From positions 1 to 64,000 of the forward strand of contig VYFX01000009.1 of the NCBI GenBank assembly GCA_009842205.1: a DNA stretch of 64,000 nucleotides, in the 5' to 3' direction. Position 1 is the first letter of the stretch; each line of letters begins with the position of its first letter. Made by a program: the position numbers and the translations under genes. This document shows positions 28,389-38,412 of this stretch, piece by piece. This DNA is from Paracoccaceae bacterium (GTDB lineage: Bacteria > Pseudomonadota > Alphaproteobacteria > Rhodobacterales > Rhodobacteraceae). Under the pieces are notes generated by a model. It did not search any database and was not told the DNA's origin. It saw nothing but the letters and a program-made list of their open reading frames with translations.

Positions 28389-29357
28389 ATGTCAACAGAA
28401 CCAACAAAAAGGATTTCAGTCCGGGAAGCATTTGGAATTGACCTGGATATGGAAATATTAGGGTTTGAGAAACCTTCGGAAAGAGTTCCTGACATCGATT
28501 CCACCTATAAATTCGTACCCGATACAACCTTGGCCATACTAGCCGGATTTTCACACAACCGAAGGGTCATGATTCAAGGTTATCATGGAACCGGAAAATC
28601 CACCCATATCGAACAGGTCGCAGCCCGTCTCAATTGGCCCTGTGTACGGATCAATCTTGACAGCCATATTTCCAGGATAGACCTGATAGGCAAGGATGCC
28701 ATCAAACTCAAGGATGGCAAGCAGGTTACCGAGTTTCAGGAAGGCATCCTTCCCTGGGCATTGCGCAACAGGGTTGCCTTGGTCTTTGATGAATATGATG
28801 CTGGTAGACCGGATGTCATGTTTGTCATCCAAAGGGTATTGGAAGCCGAAGGTAAATTAACCCTGCTGGACCAGAATGAAATCATCTACCCACACAAGCA
28901 TTTCAGGATTTTTTCCACAACCAATACCGTTGGTTTGGGTGATACGACAGGCTTGTATCATGGCACCCAACAAATCAACCAGGGACAAATGGACCGCTGG
29001 TCCCTGGTGGCAACGCTGAATTATCTTTCCCATGATGCAGAAACCCAAATTGTCCTCTCCAAGGCACCACATTACAATACCGAAAAGGGACGAGCGATTA
29101 TTTCCAAAATGGTTTCCGTGGCCGACCTTACCCGATCAGCCTTCATGAATGGTGACCTTTCTACCGTCATGAGCCCACGTACCGTAATGGCATGGGCCGA
29201 CAATGCCGAAATTTTCCGCAATGTCGGATATTCCTTTCAGGTCAGTTTCTTGAACAAGTGTGACGAGTTGGAAAGACCGACAGTTGCTGAATTCTACCAA
29301 CGGTGTTTTGGAGAAGAATTGCCCGAAACAACCGTAAATTCCAGTGTCCATTGGTAG
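28389..29357 (+). CDS. cobS: Cobaltochelatase subunit CobS
   Basis: AAA+ ATPase subunit of the aerobic cobaltochelatase CobNST, which inserts Co2+ into hydrogenobyrinate diamide. Walker A is GYHGTGKST (about 64-72), Walker B is VALVFDEYD (about 133-141), and the sensor-1 region is FSTTNT. The 322-residue length is typical. It lies 38 nt upstream of cobT with the same orientation. The large subunit gene cobN and other cobalamin genes are not in this window, so the partner must be elsewhere or the pair has another use. Confidence 0.93.
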   Translation: MSTEPTKRISVREAFGIDLDMEILGFEKPSERVPDIDSTYKFVPDTTLAILAGFSHNRRVMIQGYHGTGKSTHIEQVAARLNWPCVRINLDSHISRIDLIGKDAIKLKDGKQVTEFQEGILPWALRNRVALVFDEYDAGRPDVMFVIQRVLEAEGKLTLLDQNEIIYPHKHFRIFSTTNTVGLGDTTGLYHGTQQINQGQMDRWSLVATLNYLSHDAETQIVLSKAPHYNTEKGRAIISKMVSVADLTRSAFMNGDLSTVMSPRTVMAWADNAEIFRNVGYSFQVSFLNKCDELERPTVAEFYQRCFGEELPETTVNSSVHW

Positions 29358-29394
29358 TATCATGCTGATGGATCAATAATGGCGATTCCTCTTT

Positions 29395-31266
29395 ATGGCG
29401 GACATTGACAAAAATCAACTGGATTCCTTCAAGAAGGCACTAACAGAAACGACACGTTCCATTGCAGGGACAGATGAACTTACGATCAGGTTTTCAGCAG
29501 ACCCACCCGGATTGAATGGGGATATTGTCAGACTTCCCAATCTGGGAGTAAAATCATCCAAAAATGCCTTGACCATTGCCCGGGGTCTGGCTGATGGTTT
29601 TGCCTTGCAGACAAAGTATCAGAATTCCGATATCTTTCAGAAATACCTACCTGCAGGCAATACTGCAAGGGAACTTTATACAGCAATGGAAAATGCCCGT
29701 TGTGAGGCTCTTGGTTGCCGAAAAATGGAGGGAGTTGCACAAAATATAACGGCCAGGATTAAAAGTGATGCCCAAAAAAAGAATCATGGCAATATCACGG
29801 AGGCTTATCAGGCCACACTTGCTGATGCCCTGACCTATTACATTCACGAAAGGGTAACAGGAACGCCCCTTCCACCTGAAGCAAAGAATGTTCTAAACCT
29901 CTATTCTGACGAAATCAAGTCCAAGGGAAGCAAAACACTGAAGGGTTTTGATGACGCATTGACAGATCAGGTGGATTTTGCTCGATTGGTTCGCCAACTG
30001 ATTGGTGATTTTGGTTATGGTGATCAACTTGGGAATGATCCTGACGATTCTGAACCGGAGAGCAATGAAGAGCCGCCTGATCCGGACGAGGACAGGCCTG
30101 ATGTTGAAAATGAAGATAAGCAGGAGCCTGAGGATTCCGATAGTTTTGATGAACAATCGTTTGATGAAAGTCAGGAAGGTGACCCGTCCGAGGAAATTGA
30201 TGCAGATGATCTGGAATTGGGTGAGGCTGAAGAAGCCCCAAGTGACGAACAGGATGTCGAAATCAACAGGACCTCATACTCGGAAGCGGATCCTGATTAT
30301 AAAATATTCACCAATAAGCATGATGAAATTATCAAAGCAGAAGATCTTACCGAAATAGAAGAACTGGAGAGGCTCAGAACAAACCTTGATCAGCAGCTTG
30401 AACCCTATAAGGGAGCGGCAGGTAGATTGGCCAACAAACTTCAACGAAAATTGATGGCCAAACAAAACCGGGTCTGGGAATTTGATCGTGAGGAAGGAAT
30501 TCTTGATGCGGGAAGATTGGCCAGGGTTGTTGCCAATCCAACCACACCTCTTTCATTCAAGGTAGAAAAAGACACGGAATTCAAGGATACCATCGTAACA
30601 TTGCTTTTGGATAATTCGGGGTCCATGCGAGGTAGACCCATTTCACTGGCTGCCATGTGTGCCGATATACTTGCCCGGACTCTGGAAAGGTGCCAGGTCA
30701 AGGTGGAGATACTCGGTTTTACCACAAAATTGTGGAAAGGTGGTAACAGCAGAATTGAATGGGCCAATGGGGAGCGTAATCCAAGCCCTGGCCGATTGAA
30801 CGATATTAGACACATAATTTACAAGAATGGTGATACTCCCTGGAGGAGGGCAAGGGCAAATCTTGGTTTGATGATGAAAGAAGGCTTGCTCAAGGAGAAC
30901 ATAGATGGCGAGGCTCTTGAGTGGGCACATAGCCGAATGATCAATCGATTCGAAAGTAGAAAAATTCTAATGGTCATCTCCGATGGTGCCCCGGTTGACG
31001 ATTCCACCCTCAGTGTCAATTCTTCCAATTACCTTGAGTCCCACCTAAGAAAGGTCATAGCCATGATAGCCAGAAAAAGGCAGGTCGAACTGATTGCCAT
31101 TGGTATAGGCCATGATGTAACAAGCTACTACCAAAGGGCTGTAACGATTTCTGAAGTGGACCAGCTGGCTGGCGTCATGACTGAACAACTTGCAGAACTG
31201 TTTGAAGCCAATCCCTTACCACAAAAAAGATCCCGGCAAGGCCACCAGTTTACATTTACAGGGTAA
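29395..31266 (+). CDS. cobT: Cobaltochelatase subunit CobT
   Basis: Second AAA-associated subunit of aerobic cobaltochelatase. The 623-residue protein has an N-terminal CobT domain, a strongly acidic linker (about 220-300, many Asp/Glu repeats such as [17 protein letters not shown]) and a C-terminal von Willebrand A domain with the MIDAS motif DNSGS (D406). The ATG overlaps the next gene: its stop shares one base with the aminopeptidase ATG (TAATG). Length and domain order are as expected for CobT. Confidence 0.94.
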   Translation: MADIDKNQLDSFKKALTETTRSIAGTDELTIRFSADPPGLNGDIVRLPNLGVKSSKNALTIARGLADGFALQTKYQNSDIFQKYLPAGNTARELYTAMENARCEALGCRKMEGVAQNITARIKSDAQKKNHGNITEAYQATLADALTYYIHERVTGTPLPPEAKNVLNLYSDEIKSKGSKTLKGFDDALTDQVDFARLVRQLIGDFGYGDQLGNDPDDSEPESNEEPPDPDEDRPDVENEDKQEPEDSDSFDEQSFDESQEGDPSEEIDADDLELGEAEEAPSDEQDVEINRTSYSEADPDYKIFTNKHDEIIKAEDLTEIEELERLRTNLDQQLEPYKGAAGRLANKLQRKLMAKQNRVWEFDREEGILDAGRLARVVANPTTPLSFKVEKDTEFKDTIVTLLLDNSGSMRGRPISLAAMCADILARTLERCQVKVEILGFTTKLWKGGNSRIEWANGERNPSPGRLNDIRHIIYKNGDTPWRRARANLGLMMKEGLLKENIDGEALEWAHSRMINRFESRKILMVISDGAPVDDSTLSVNSSNYLESHLRKVIAMIARKRQVELIAIGIGHDVTSYYQRAVTISEVDQLAGVMTEQLAELFEANPLPQKRSRQGHQFTFTG

Positions 31267-33059
31267 TGTCCCAATCCTTTACTGCAAACCCGAACCTTCA
31301 TTTTGAAGATTGGAAATTAATCAGCCTTCAACTCGAAATAAAGAAAAAAAGCCTCGATGCCTTTCTTGTTCCCAAAGTCGATATTTATCGTGGTGAAACA
31401 CTGGCAGATTGTGATGAGCGATTAGCTTGGCTGACCGGATTTACGGGAACAGCAGGATTGCTCGCCGTAAGTTTGGGCAAGGCAGTACTTTTTGTAGATG
31501 GCCGATATGCCCTAGAAGCCCGAACAACATTGCCCGATGTATTTGAAGTATGTTCTTTCGCGAACAAAGAGATTGTTAAATGGTTGACTGAGAATTTACC
31601 TGATGGTGGACAGGTTGGGTATTGCGGTCTATTTCATTCGGTTTCCGACGTGAAATACCTGAAAAACAAACTGAAGAAAGTTGGCATTACACTAGTTTCA
31701 ACAGACAATCTTGTTGATGATATCTGGAAGGAAAAACCACCACCCCCGTTTTCTGAGATATATTACTATCCTGAAGAATTGGCTGGTGAAACCCACCAGA
31801 ATAAACGTCTTCGCATATCCAGTGAAATCAAGTCATCAGGTGCTTCGGCCCTCTTGATTACAAATCCAGGTTCAATCGGATGGCTATTGAATATAAGAGG
31901 AAATGATATTCCATATACTCCTATAGTTCATGCCTTGGCCATACTGTATTCCACTGGCGACATTGACCTCTTTGTGGACCTCGGGAAATTGCCCCGAAAT
32001 CAAAATCTTGAAACTGACCGTGGGATAAGGGTTATTCCACACAAGGACTTCGAAAAGACTTTGGGCGAGGTTGAAGAAACAATCCTAATTGATCCAGACA
32101 CAACTCCACAAAGGTACCATGAAATACTTCGAAATTCCTGTGAAGTTAAACTTCATACCGATCCATGCCTGGCAGCAAGGGCACACAAGAACACAACCCA
32201 AATCAAGCATTGCAAAGATGTGCAAACTCGTGATGCTGTAGCTTTTGTCGAGTTCCTGTCATGGTTTTTCAGCCATCCTAGGCAAACCGATTTGACAGAA
32301 ATTGATTTGTCCTTGAAGTTATGGGAATTTAGACAAAAACAACCGGGTATCAAGAGTCCTAGTTTCGAAACAATTGTCGGTTCTGGTCCAAATGGTGCGA
32401 TCGTTCATTATCGGGTCAAGGAAAATACCAATCGCAGATTGAAAAATGGTGATCTGATACTCATCGATTCCGGTGCCCAGTATATAGAGGGAACTACCGA
32501 CCTGACCCGAACCATTTGTATTGGCACCCCTACTCGCAAGCAACAGATGGACTTCACTATCGTTCTCAAAGGTCTGATATCCGTATCAGAAGCAAAATGG
32601 GAAATTGGCTCATCGGGGAAATTCATTGATAATTTCGCAAGAATTCCCATGATGGATGTGGGCGAAGACTACGGTCATGGAACTGGACATGGTGTCGGAC
32701 AATTTCTTGAAGTTCATGAAGGTCCCTACAGACTGTCCAAAAAAAGCACCAAATCAATTCATGACAACATTATTTTGTCCCTTGAACCTGGGTTATACCG
32801 TGAGGGGGAATATGGTATTCGAATTGAAAATCTTGCCTTGACCAGTAATGTTTCAAATGCCAAAAATGATAAGCAACAGTACTGCTTCGAGACATTGACA
32901 TTTGTTCCCATTGATTTAGCGATGATATTGCCTGAAAAATTGACCCGTGACGAAATTAACTGGCTTAACCGCTATCACGATGAAACATATTCAAGACTGT
33001 ATCCTCTGCTCAGTACCGGAGCTCAAGCCTGGTTAATGAAGGCTTGTCAACCTCTTTAA
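31266..33059 (+). CDS. pepP: Xaa-Pro aminopeptidase (M24B)
   Basis: Metallopeptidase that removes N-terminal residues before proline. The 597-residue protein has two creatinase-like N-terminal domains (LAWLTGFTGTAG, about 53-64) and a C-terminal pita-bread domain with the metal ligands: two Asp in LILIDSGAQYIEGTTDLTRT, the His in GHGTGHGVGQFLEVHEGP, and Glu residues in LSLEPGLY and YGIRIENL. The ~600-residue architecture matches the eukaryote-like/alphaproteobacterial group. It is translationally coupled to cobT, a conserved association whose meaning is not clear. Confidence 0.9.
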   Translation: MSQSFTANPNLHFEDWKLISLQLEIKKKSLDAFLVPKVDIYRGETLADCDERLAWLTGFTGTAGLLAVSLGKAVLFVDGRYALEARTTLPDVFEVCSFANKEIVKWLTENLPDGGQVGYCGLFHSVSDVKYLKNKLKKVGITLVSTDNLVDDIWKEKPPPPFSEIYYYPEELAGETHQNKRLRISSEIKSSGASALLITNPGSIGWLLNIRGNDIPYTPIVHALAILYSTGDIDLFVDLGKLPRNQNLETDRGIRVIPHKDFEKTLGEVEETILIDPDTTPQRYHEILRNSCEVKLHTDPCLAARAHKNTTQIKHCKDVQTRDAVAFVEFLSWFFSHPRQTDLTEIDLSLKLWEFRQKQPGIKSPSFETIVGSGPNGAIVHYRVKENTNRRLKNGDLILIDSGAQYIEGTTDLTRTICIGTPTRKQQMDFTIVLKGLISVSEAKWEIGSSGKFIDNFARIPMMDVGEDYGHGTGHGVGQFLEVHEGPYRLSKKSTKSIHDNIILSLEPGLYREGEYGIRIENLALTSNVSNAKNDKQQYCFETLTFVPIDLAMILPEKLTRDEINWLNRYHDETYSRLYPLLSTGAQAWLMKACQPL

Positions 33060-33088
33060 CAATTCAAGACGTTTCAGGAATGGCAAGG

Positions 33089-33193
33089 ATGCAACACCGT
33101 AATCCCGACAAGATTGCAGAAGATTGGGCAGTTCGCAAATATGTTATGAAAAAGGGAAAAACCGACCAATCCGGTTACCTCAATAAAAAATAA
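33089..33193 (+). CDS. Small basic protein, unrecognised
   Basis: A 34-residue frame (MQHRNPDKIAEDWAVRKYVM... ending YLNKK) starting at ATG 33089 with AGGA at 33077-33080. An alternative ATG at 33080 adds three residues. It is rich in Lys and Arg with one predicted helix and no family I recognise. It follows pepP by 30 nt, and its stop codon abuts the terminator hairpin that serves the opposite strand. It could be a genuine small protein or a chance frame. Confidence 0.35.
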   Translation: MQHRNPDKIAEDWAVRKYVMKKGKTDQSGYLNKK

Positions 33194-33214
33194 AAAGCCG
33201 CCCTTGGGCGGCTT
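33184..33214 (-). terminator. Rho-independent terminator of the lpxC-bamD-recN transcript
   Basis: On the minus strand, a GC-rich stem (33214-33206 with 33203-33195, aagccgccc/gggcggctt) is followed by a long T-rich tract, about 120 nt after the recN stop. On the plus strand there is no T tract after the stem, so the signal is oriented for the minus-strand operon. Confidence 0.8.
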
Positions 33215-33337
33215 ATCCGAAGTCGCGGACAACCCCGGCAGTATAAATCACTAGTGGCGCAAAAAAACCGCTTGTCAATTTCTTTTTTATCCAGGTCTGA
33301 AAAAAATCATTACAATTTAGGCCCATAAGAGCCCTTA

Positions 33338-34987
33338 TTATTTTCCCAAAAGAACTTTCGCAGCTGACTTGGCTTCGTCAGTTATGGTTTCAGCTGAAAG
33401 CATGCGGGCTATTTCATCAATTCGCCTTTCTTCATCAAGCAGTTCCACCGAAATTCTTGTATCCTGTTCCTTGACGTGTTTTTCAATCTTGAAATGATGT
33501 GAACCCAGAGAAGCGACCTGAGGTGAATGGGTTATGGCTACAACTTGTGAATTTCCTGACAGAACCATCAGTTTCTTTCCAACTGCATCTGCGGTTGCAC
33601 CCCCTATTCCGCTATCAATCTCATCAAAAACCATACTTACATCAGTATCCATGTTGGTTAGACAAACTTTCAAGGCCAACAAAAATCGAGATAATTCTCC
33701 CCCAGATGCAATCTTGTTTATTGGACCTATAGATATCCCTGGATTGGTTGATGCCAAAAACTGTACGTCATCCTTTCCGGTGGACCCTTCCTGCCCAGTT
33801 TGAATCGAAGTCCTAAATACGGCATTTTCCAATTTAAGGGGTGGCAGCTCGGTATTGATTTGCCTATCAAGTTTTTGGGCAGCCTTTTTACGTGCCTTGG
33901 TCAGTAACTCGGCATTTTTATGATATTCACCATAACTGGTTTTACGGGCTTTTGCCAAGTCCTTGAGCCTATTTTGCTCAATTGCAAGTTCGGCACTTTT
34001 ATCTTCAAGGCTATTCCAGAAACCAAACAACTCGTCAGGTTGGACATTATGCTTCCTGGCCAAAGCACGTATAGCGAACAATCTGTTTTCCAGATTTTCC
34101 AACTCATAAGGATCGACATCCATGTTCCTTTTGAGTTCATCCACGTTTCTTTCTGCATCATCTACCTCTACCAAGACGCGTTCCAGGGCATCCTGGGCAT
34201 TCCTTAAAATTTCCTCTGAACCTCCTTTTACCTTACCTAGGGCATTGATGGCCTCTATAGCCATTTTGGTAATACCTCCAGAACCGATATTCTGGGCAAC
34301 CATCTCAATTGCTTCCCTGTTTCTGGCAGCAAATTTCATGCCTGTTCTTCTCGATTCCAGTGTTTTATGTTCGTTTTCCTTGAGATCAAAATCTCTAAAT
34401 TCAAGCAAGGAATGAGCGGTGAATTCCTGATCCCTGACAAGTACCTGGATGCGATTTTCCAGTTCCTGACATGATCTTGTTTGTAGTTGGTATTCGGTCC
34501 ACAGCTCTCGTACCTTGTTGACTAGTTTTTCATGACCTCCAAACTTGTCGAGGAGGTCTTTGTGAGATCTTTTGTTCAGAAGCTGGCTTGTGTCATGCTG
34601 GCCATGGATGTTGATCAAAAACAAAGCAACTTCCTTGAGGAAATCGCTTGAACACCGGCTGTTGTTGATAAATGCAACAGATCTGCCGCCTGGAGACAGA
34701 GTTCTTCTGATGAATATCTCGGTTCCCGATTGGTACCCCCTTTTGTCCAGAAAGGTTCTTATCGGATTCATTTCCGATACTTCAAAACATACCGATACTT
34801 CACCACCAGACTTGTCACTTACCGGAAAGTCCTTGGGTGATTCAAAGCCAAGTGCAAAGCCCAATGAGTCTAGAATGAAGGACTTTCCCGCCCCAGTTTC
34901 ACCAGACAATATATTGAGGTTGGGAGAAAACTCTAAATCCAATTCCTCTACAAAAAGGATCTTTCTGAGTGAAATACCCTTCAGCAT
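33338..34987 (-). CDS. recN: DNA repair protein RecN
   Basis: SMC-like ATPase used in double-strand break repair. Walker A is GETGAGKS at 29-36. The middle carries coiled-coil segments (LENRIQVLVRD..., DDAERNVDELKRNM). The C-terminal half has the ABC signature ASGGELSRFLLALK and Walker B MVFDEIDSGIGG. The 549-residue length is standard. It is the last gene of lpxC-bamD-recN, 22 nt after the bamD stop, and the downstream terminator is recognised. In alphaproteobacteria ligA usually follows; it does not here. Confidence 0.95.
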   Translation of the reverse strand: MLKGISLRKILFVEELDLEFSPNLNILSGETGAGKSFILDSLGFALGFESPKDFPVSDKSGGEVSVCFEVSEMNPIRTFLDKRGYQSGTEIFIRRTLSPGGRSVAFINNSRCSSDFLKEVALFLINIHGQHDTSQLLNKRSHKDLLDKFGGHEKLVNKVRELWTEYQLQTRSCQELENRIQVLVRDQEFTAHSLLEFRDFDLKENEHKTLESRRTGMKFAARNREAIEMVAQNIGSGGITKMAIEAINALGKVKGGSEEILRNAQDALERVLVEVDDAERNVDELKRNMDVDPYELENLENRLFAIRALARKHNVQPDELFGFWNSLEDKSAELAIEQNRLKDLAKARKTSYGEYHKNAELLTKARKKAAQKLDRQINTELPPLKLENAVFRTSIQTGQEGSTGKDDVQFLASTNPGISIGPINKIASGGELSRFLLALKVCLTNMDTDVSMVFDEIDSGIGGATADAVGKKLMVLSGNSQVVAITHSPQVASLGSHHFKIEKHVKEQDTRISVELLDEERRIDEIARMLSAETITDEAKSAAKVLLGK

Positions 34988-35009
34988 GGGAAATACTGGT
35001 TATAATACC

Positions 35010-35930
35010 CTATAACCATTCACCCTTTATGGTCATTCTGTTGAATTTACGGAAAAATCCATCCCTGGGTTTATCCGGGGGGATTTCGGCACCTACCCTT
35101 TGAAGCAAGTTGTAGGTATCATTATACCAATCAGTATCATTGAAGTTATAAGCCAAGATAGCAGCTGCCTCCTCGGCTTCGGAGATTAACCCCAGGGAAA
35201 CATAGGATTCCACCAGACGATGCAAGGCTTCCGGGACATGGCTTGTGGCCTTGGAATACAAGTCGCTGAATTTGGGTTGGGGTTCTTCAGCCAAGGAAAT
35301 ATCTTCTTCCTCGTCCAAAATCTGGAAATCGTCCAGGAAGGTATTGTCGATCACCTTGCTAAACCGCTTGATGGCTGCGCCATAATGTTGTTTGCTCAAG
35401 TAATACCTGCCAACTTCCATTTCCTTGATGGCCAACCGGTCTACAACAATATCTATTTGGTGATTGGCAGATTGTGCGTATTGGCTGTCACCATATTCCT
35501 GAACAACCTCAAATAGGGCATCAAGAGTATTCTTGGCTATGGCCCGATCCCTTCCCTTCAGGTCCAGTTGATGATAATAACTCATTGCTATGAGATATTG
35601 GGCATATCCAGCGTCCTGATCGCCCGGATAGAATGACAAAAACCTTTCAGCCGCATCTCTGCTCAAATCATACTCACGAGCAAGGTTATAGGCATAGGCT
35701 GCCTGTAATGTTGCTTGTCGGGAATAATCCGAATAGGGATAGAGTCTTTCGATTTCTTCGAATTTGCGAGCTGCCAATCTGAATCGATTGTCATTCACAT
35801 TTTTGGACGCGGATTCAAAAATTTGCTGAGCAGTAAAATCCTCAATTTCCGGATCATCCTCTTTTCTACCGCATCCGAACAGAAGGCTGAAACTGATGAT
35901 AATCAAAATTAGTGGTCGAAATAGTTGCAC
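35010..35930 (-). CDS. bamD: Outer membrane assembly lipoprotein BamD
   Basis: Lipoprotein of the BAM complex that folds beta-barrel proteins. It begins at a GTG (35930). The signal peptide ends with the lipobox LLFGC (lipid-modified Cys near residue 20), followed by a series of TPR repeats (FESASKNVNDNRFRLAARKFEEIERLYPYSDYSRQA, then GYAQYLIAMSYYHQL). The 306-residue length is normal for alphaproteobacteria. Its position between lpxC and recN is the classic order. Confidence 0.93.
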   Translation of the reverse strand: MQLFRPLILIIISFSLLFGCGRKEDDPEIEDFTAQQIFESASKNVNDNRFRLAARKFEEIERLYPYSDYSRQATLQAAYAYNLAREYDLSRDAAERFLSFYPGDQDAGYAQYLIAMSYYHQLDLKGRDRAIAKNTLDALFEVVQEYGDSQYAQSANHQIDIVVDRLAIKEMEVGRYYLSKQHYGAAIKRFSKVIDNTFLDDFQILDEEEDISLAEEPQPKFSDLYSKATSHVPEALHRLVESYVSLGLISEAEEAAAILAYNFNDTDWYNDTYNLLQRVGAEIPPDKPRDGFFRKFNRMTIKGEWL

Positions 35931-36139
35931 TGTTTATTTCCCTTTACCCTCGCAGACCTATTATCCACAGAACTGACCATGCAATCCCATGAAGAAATCC
36001 TAGCATTTCTGCCCGGATTGTCATCCAAGAAACTTTATTTATGTCATAATTTAAGGATTTTTTTCGCAGGTGCTAGGTTTTTACCAATATCCATCACAAT
36101 TATGACAGTGGTATTGAAGCTACCCCTTGAAAAGTTGCC

Positions 36140-37063
36140 CTAGATTTCAGGCAAATCCGAGAGTTGAGCTTTCATGCCCGGAAGCTTGGATGAAATGGCA
36201 TCAGGTGCATCGATTATCTCGTAATTATCCTTGTCAGAGAACAATTTGCGTAAAATTTCAATGTTGGCCTTATGTCCTGATTTATACCCTACAAAAAGAC
36301 CCAGAATTGGATACCCGGAAAGCGACAGATCACCAACTGCATCAAGCATTTTATGTCTGACGGGTTCATCTTCATGCCTGACGGGATAAAGATATTTGTT
36401 ACTCTTTTCGTCGACGATGGTTACATTATCGTAATTCCCACCCAGTCCCAATCCATTAGACCACAGATATTCAATTTCCCCATTCATGCAAAAGGTGCGG
36501 GACGAACTGAGCGAACTTACCACAGAACCATTGACCAGACTGGCTCGCTTGCTTTGCTTCCCTATTGGCAAAGGGTATTCAATGGTGAATTCCATTTCGA
36601 AAGTATCCGATGGATAAAGCGATGCATGTGCTCCAGTGCTTGTATCCTCGCAGTACACCGGCTTGAGAACCTTAAGAATTTTTTGGGGTGTTCCCTGATT
36701 TTGCAAACCGGATTCCAGAAATTTCAAAACGAATTCCCTAGCACTGCCATCTAGGGCAGGAATTTCTTCACCGGAAATCAACACCTTGGCATTTCTGATT
36801 CCACAAGCAACGAAAGCAGCGAGTAGATGCTCTGTTGTCTTTACCTTTAAACCCAAGGAGTTGCCCAAGGTAGTACATCTGAGGGTATCTACAACATTTC
36901 TGAAATTGGCGGGTATACAATTATTCTCACCCTCACAATCGGTTCTGTAAAACTGAATGCCGAAATTGGAAGGTGCCGGGAGTATTGTAACACGAGAATC
37001 TTTACCGGAGTGTAGACCCGCTCCGACAAAACTAACCTCATGTTTTATTGTTGATTGGGTCAT
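36140..37063 (-). CDS. lpxC: UDP-3-O-acyl-N-acetylglucosamine deacetylase
   Basis: Zinc enzyme of the first committed step of lipid A synthesis. The start is the ATG at 37063, preceded by a strong GGGGAGGG site; an upstream ATG would add 18 residues outside the family alignment. Zinc ligands appear as TTEHLLAAF (H79) and RHKMLDAVGDL (His and Asp near 240), and the catalytic His lies in GHKANIEILRKL. The 307-residue length is typical. It is the first gene of lpxC-bamD-recN. Upstream, where ftsZ is expected, lies a GC-rich iron-transport operon instead. Confidence 0.94.
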   Translation of the reverse strand: MTQSTIKHEVSFVGAGLHSGKDSRVTILPAPSNFGIQFYRTDCEGENNCIPANFRNVVDTLRCTTLGNSLGLKVKTTEHLLAAFVACGIRNAKVLISGEEIPALDGSAREFVLKFLESGLQNQGTPQKILKVLKPVYCEDTSTGAHASLYPSDTFEMEFTIEYPLPIGKQSKRASLVNGSVVSSLSSSRTFCMNGEIEYLWSNGLGLGGNYDNVTIVDEKSNKYLYPVRHEDEPVRHKMLDAVGDLSLSGYPILGLFVGYKSGHKANIEILRKLFSDKDNYEIIDAPDAISSKLPGMKAQLSDLPEI

Positions 37064-37117
37064 TGCCCTCCCCTTTGATACCAAGTTGAATTTAAATTCT
37101 TTTATTGGAAAAGACAA

Positions 37118-37638
37118 TTAAACGATTGTATCAATATATTACATTTGCCGGTACCGGTTTTAAACCATCTCTGCGTTTGATTCTAGCTATCTCCTCTTGG
37201 CCAATCATGAACATAGCATCATAGTTGCCTGATGGCATTTTTCTTGAAGTTTTTCAGAGATTTCTGCTGTTGCTTAAGCCTGGCCCCATCATCACGCCAA
37301 GGTTAGGAACGGATACCTTCCCTGGCATGGGTCAGCATCTAGCGTCGTAGTACCGCATTCATGCGGGTCTGGTAACTCCTTACCCTAGGCCTTGAAATAA
37401 TAAACAAAATTGGCATCCAGCCTGACCGATACAGGTTGACTGGGTTTTGGCTTCGCCAAAATTCGAGCAGTCCTGGATCAAGATTGAACAGCTGGAAAGG
37501 CCGGGGCCACCTACCCTGGCCTTTCTTTGGCCAACGCCAGTACAGGTTTCTGGTCTCTAATCGTTTCTGGGACACTCAAATACGTCACGGTGTCGTTTTT
37601 GGTGGTAAGGCATAGCAGCCAAAGAATTCGTTCCTGCA
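37118..37638. other. Intergenic region at the left edge of the GC-rich iron operon
   Basis: About 520 bp with mixed composition. A minus-strand frame at 37339-37575 has no recognisable family and is not called. The sequence shows a small UUCG-type hairpin (ttttggcttcgccaaaa, 37446-37462) without a T tract. Composition shifts from AT-rich (near lpxC) to GC-richer (towards the transporter), as expected at a junction of DNA of different origin. I see no transposase, integrase or tRNA that would explain the insertion. Confidence 0.4.
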
Positions 37639-38412
37639 TCAAGCTGGTAGATGCGCATCGACATACATCCCGCCTCTCGCTGTTCGCTCAAGGCAGGTTT
37701 CCACGCAATAGATTCTGCCTATGTCGCGCAAGGCGAGCACATTTTCCGGGTTTCCGTCGGCCACGATTTGACCTTCACCGATAAGGACCAACCGGTCGCA
37801 GTATTTCGCTGCAAGATTCAGATCGTGAAGGGCAGCCATCACCACCGGGCGGCGAAGCGCCGCTTCCCGTCTGACCACCGAGAGAACGGAAAGTTGATGA
37901 TGCAGATCCAGGGCGCTGGTCGGTTCGTCGAGAAGAATGACATCAGGCGCACGCACGAGGGTCTGCGCAACGGCCACCATTTGGGCCTGCCCCCCACTGA
38001 GGTCCGCGACTCCCCGGCCTGAAAGGTCACCTAGTCCAAGGGTTGCCAGCGTCGCCGCAACCTGATCAAGGTTCTCAGAACGCACACGCCAGCCCGTAGT
38101 TTGCTTGAGCGCCAGAAGGACGCTCTCAAAGACTGTCAACAAGGCATTGCAGCCAAAGGCCTGCGGCATGTAGGCCACACGTCGCGCACGTTCTCTCCGC
38201 GTCAGACGGGTAATGTCTTCACCACCGAGGCGGATAGCTCCAGCCGTGGGCTTCACGAGGCCGGCCAGGGTTTTGAGCAGTGTCGACTTTCCCGAGGCGT
38301 TCGGTCCGATGACACCCACAAACGCACCGGAGTCGATACAGGGAATCGCCACGCCATTCAGGACCGGGCGGTCGCCGTAATGCGCTGAAAGACCGGTTAT
38401 CTCGAGTCTCAT
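37639..38412 (-). CDS. Iron-siderophore/heme-type ABC transporter, ATP-binding protein
   Basis: ATPase of a FecCDE/BtuCDF-type importer for ferric chelates or cobalamin. Walker A is GPNASGKST (36-44), the signature is LSGGQAQM near 138, and Walker B is VILLDEPTSALD. The 257-residue length fits FecE/FhuC relatives. It is the last gene of the operon, overlapping the permease gene by 4 nt. Codon use is GC-rich compared with neighbours such as recN or lpxC. Confidence 0.9.
   Translation of the reverse strand: MRLEITGLSAHYGDRPVLNGVAIPCIDSGAFVGVIGPNASGKSTLLKTLAGLVKPTAGAIRLGGEDITRLTRRERARRVAYMPQAFGCNALLTVFESVLLALKQTTGWRVRSENLDQVAATLATLGLGDLSGRGVADLSGGQAQMVAVAQTLVRAPDVILLDEPTSALDLHHQLSVLSVVRREAALRRPVVMAALHDLNLAAKYCDRLVLIGEGQIVADGNPENVLALRDIGRIYCVETCLERTARGGMYVDAHLPA

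Noticed and set aside
29893-30465. Long opposite-strand and second-frame ORFs over cobT
   Set aside because: They lie in the acidic repeat region of cobT; Asp/Glu codon repeats create open antisense frames. They are shadows of the real gene.
37339-37575. Minus-strand 78-residue open frame beside the iron operon
   Set aside because: No recognisable domain and no clear ribosome site; the translation looks like random read-through of GC-rich spacer.
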